Shown here: positions 6,433 through 8,217 of the stretch, in pieces | Layout: the number at the start of each line of letters is the position of its first letter | Numbering within the stretch: the stretch's first letter is position 1 | Origin: a bacterium | Lineage (GTDB): Bacteria > Desulfobacterota > S145-22 | Assembly (NCBI GenBank): GCA_027073795.1 | Contig: JALTEW010000214.1 | Span: forward strand, 1-8,217 | DNA: 8,217 bases | Direction of reading: 5' to 3' | Notes under the pieces: model-generated | Database searches by the model: none | Told to the model about the DNA's origin: nothing | Seen by the model: only the letters and a program-made list of their open reading frames with translations | Translations under genes and position numbers: made by a program

Positions 6433-6755
6433 ATGTCGCCTGGATCGTCCCCTGCCAGACCGGTTACAAATCCATTATGCCATACCTGAACACCCTCACG
6501 GAATTTCCATGGGTCGTCCACATCTACCACGGGGACTATCCCGTGAAGGTTCACAGGCGCCTTACCCACCTGCCTCTTAAGAAATATAAAAAGATGAAAG
6601 GACTCTACGCCATTGTCCACCTTTTTACGGATGACTGTTCCACCTGCCAGGCGTTTACCCCAATCCCTCTTCTGGCACAGAGAATCTTTCAAACCCCTGT
6701 CCCACACGCCTATACCTTTAACGATCTTCTCTTTTTATATTTGAAAAACCTATGA
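6429..6755 (+). CDS. Unrecognised 108-residue protein in glycan operon
   Basis: I do not recognise this protein. It begins MNVAWIVPCQTGYKSIMPYL, has a basic middle (LPLKKYKKMKG), a CSTC pair (C70 and C73) after FTDD, and a C-terminal TFNDLLFLYLKNL. It has no clear signal peptide or long membrane segment. Both ends are ATGA overlaps with glycosyltransferases, which strongly argues that it is translated. The aromatic/His-rich WVVHIYHGDY strand pattern and the neighbours leave open a small glycan-binding or accessory protein, or a remnant of a larger transferase domain, but no motif decides. C9, C70 and C73 could bind a metal or form a disulfide; this is speculation. Codon use looks like that of its neighbours. 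Confidence 0.7.
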   Translation: MNVAWIVPCQTGYKSIMPYLNTLTEFPWVVHIYHGDYPVKVHRRLTHLPLKKYKKMKGLYAIVHLFTDDCSTCQAFTPIPLLAQRIFQTPVPHAYTFNDLLFLYLKNL

Positions 6756-7765
6756 GTTCCCTTGTTGAATCCATCCAGGCTCACGCCCCTGACCCGAACC
6801 ATCCTGTTATCTCCATCACCATCCCTGTTCGAAATCCCAACGAGCAGGTCTTCGCGGAATGCCTCCGGTCGCTCAAGGAACAGCCCCTCTTTCGCTATTG
6901 CGAGATTCTCATCATCGATTCCTCCACGCGGCCGGTCCAGACCTTTGAAACCTTCCGGGACATCCTGAAAGTCTATCCGATCACGCGGAAAAATGTCAGC
7001 GGCGCGCGGCAGGATGCCCTGGACCATGCGCGGGGGGAGGTCCTCGTGGGGATCGACAGCGACTGCATCGCCGAGATAGACTGGCTGTCCGCTATCCTGG
7101 CGCCGCTTGACCGGGCGAAAGGAATCGCAGCCGTCATGGGATACAATCTCCCAGGCGTCGAGGGATGGATCAGCGACTGGTTCCAAAACGCCTATGAGGG
7201 TTGGCTTTTTTACGTCAGTGCTGAAGTTGAAGATACGCGCTATATATTCACGCTCGATACGAAAAACTACGCCGTTTACACCGATGTAGCCCGTCAGATC
7301 GGCTTCGATGAGAGCTTAAAAGCGGGAGAGGACCACGATTTCGCTACCCGCCTGAGGCGAGCCGGATACCACATCGCTTACACCTCTAACGCCAGAGTCA
7401 GGCACGTCCACAAACAAACCCTTCCCCAGCTTCTCCGGCAGCAGGGATGGCATGGGTTCGGCTACGGTCAGACCGTCGTGAAAAATGACCTCGATATCTA
7501 CTGCCGTCGGCCCTTCCGGTATCTCGTCAAACAGGGCCTGATCTTCCTGTGTTTTCCTATCTTTTTACTCAAGCTTTTAGTGGAATTCAAGAAAGGAAGA
7601 TTGAAAGGGGTTCGAACCTACTTCGTAAGCTGGTTAATTACCTATCGGTTTCAAATCGGAATGATTAACGGAATGTATCGGCAGGGGGGATGGACATATC
7701 TAAAAAGGCGCTTCCTGTCCGACCTCTTTTCCCACTACCCTGGTGCAAAGCTGGAGCGATTATGA
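6752..7765 (+). CDS. Family 2 (GT-A) glycosyltransferase
   Basis: This is a predicted inverting glycosyltransferase of 337 residues. The nucleotide-binding strand VISITIPVRNPNEQVFAECLRSL is followed by EILIIDSST. NVSGARQDALDHARGE leads into the metal-binding DSD (D102-S103-D104, a DXD variant). The catalytic-base region is GEDHDFATRLRRAGY (E193 and D194), followed by ARVRHVHKQTL. This order is the GT2 signature. A hydrophobic stretch near residues 260-277 (GLIFLCFPIFLLKLLV), flanked by basic residues, suggests membrane attachment or an interfacial helix. The start overlaps the preceding stop (ATGA) with no evident Shine-Dalgarno, so it depends on coupling. Its stop overlaps the next start in the same way. 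It is likely to add a sugar to a lipid-linked acceptor; donor and linkage cannot be assigned. Confidence 0.9.
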   Translation: MSSLVESIQAHAPDPNHPVISITIPVRNPNEQVFAECLRSLKEQPLFRYCEILIIDSSTRPVQTFETFRDILKVYPITRKNVSGARQDALDHARGEVLVGIDSDCIAEIDWLSAILAPLDRAKGIAAVMGYNLPGVEGWISDWFQNAYEGWLFYVSAEVEDTRYIFTLDTKNYAVYTDVARQIGFDESLKAGEDHDFATRLRRAGYHIAYTSNARVRHVHKQTLPQLLRQQGWHGFGYGQTVVKNDLDIYCRRPFRYLVKQGLIFLCFPIFLLKLLVEFKKGRLKGVRTYFVSWLITYRFQIGMINGMYRQGGWTYLKRRFLSDLFSHYPGAKLERL

Positions 7766-8217
7766 AGCTTCTGCTTGTTTCGTATGTCTATGGCCGTGAG
7801 CTTGTGGGGGGCGCGGAGCACTTTATGGCCGGTCTCACACGCACCCTGGCCCGCCGGGGACATACCGTAGAGGTGGCCACAACCACGGCCGTTTCCCTTC
7901 AAGCTCCGTCGGCCTTTGGCATCCACTGGGTTAAGGGGTTTCCCGAAGGCGTGACGGAAGAGGAGGGTGTCACCGTCCGCCGTTTCGATGTCATAAACCG
8001 CAACAGGACACAACGTCTTGCCAGCAAGATGCTCCTCCACCGTGTCTTTAAAGATTTAAACGGCCGGACGTATCTTGATGAAGATCCAGGTACCTGGATC
8101 CGGTTCCTGATCACCAAGGCAAACCAACGCCCCGCCTTTTACCAGGCCCTCTACAAATTTTGTCGGGGCCCGGCCTCACCGGGACTCATCAATTTTCTCA
8201 GGGTCCATGCACGGGAT
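7762..8217 (+). CDS. GT-B glycosyltransferase, 5' part
   Basis: This is an open frame of 152 codons that runs off the right edge. The ATG overlaps the GT2 stop (ATGA), and GGAG (7753-7756) lies 5 nt upstream. The product starts MKLLLVSYVYGRELVGGAEHF, with the glycine-rich VGGAE loop (15-19) typical of the acceptor domain of GT4 enzymes. LARRGHTVEVATTTA and EEEGVTVRRFDV follow, matching the layout of the gene at 1817 (EEEGVPVHRF). Only the N-terminal domain is seen, so the donor domain and E-x7-E motif cannot be checked. The call rests on the conserved N-terminal pattern and on the surrounding transferases. Confidence 0.82.
   Translation, partial: MKLLLVSYVYGRELVGGAEHFMAGLTRTLARRGHTVEVATTTAVSLQAPSAFGIHWVKGFPEGVTEEEGVTVRRFDVINRNRTQRLASKMLLHRVFKDLNGRTYLDEDPGTWIRFLITKANQRPAFYQALYKFCRGPASPGLINFLRVHARD

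Overview
The window is a dense, single-strand (+) run of genes from a bacterium. It holds the 3' end of a purine-biosynthesis gene (purC) followed by a surface-polysaccharide type cluster: one SAM-dependent methyltransferase, four complete family-4-like (GT-B) glycosyltransferases, one family-2 (GT-A) glycosyltransferase, one unrecognised 108-residue protein, and the 5' part of a further GT-B glycosyltransferase that runs off the right edge. The moderate GC content, the methyltransferase/GT-B pairing and the degenerate 7-bp repeats in the one real intergenic gap remind me of Desulfobacterota (former Deltaproteobacteria) or related Gram-negative lineages. That is an impression only, because no marker in the window fixes the taxonomy.

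Layout: 1-468 is the purC C-terminal part. 483-1820 encodes a methyltransferase with a long N-terminal helical/coiled-coil extension. 1817-3001 encodes a GT-B enzyme of the PGGAE type. 3005-4075 and 4077-5153 are two tandem, closely related GT-B paralogs one base apart. 5154-5376 is the only gap over 20 bp. It contains no convincing gene and is built of degenerate heptanucleotide arrays in both orientations, plus a compact palindromic element. 5377-6432 is a fourth GT-B enzyme, 6429-6755 the unknown small protein, 6752-7765 a GT2 enzyme with a C-terminal hydrophobic stretch, and 7762-8217 the start of a fifth GT-B enzyme.

Four junctions are ATGA stop/start overlaps (1817, 6429, 6752, 7762) and two others are gaps of 1-3 nt, so the genes look like one or two translationally coupled operons. 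The likely joint job is stepwise assembly, and perhaps methyl modification, of a lipid-linked or lipopolysaccharide-type glycan at the cytoplasmic face of the inner membrane. No sugar-nucleotide synthesis, flippase, polymerase or ABC exporter gene is visible, so donor sugars and the final product cannot be named.

I found no RNA gene, CRISPR array, insertion sequence or convincing promoter/terminator. The most unusual material is the 5145-5372 repeat/palindrome region and the small unknown coupled ORF. I do not see firm evidence of a wholly new biological system.
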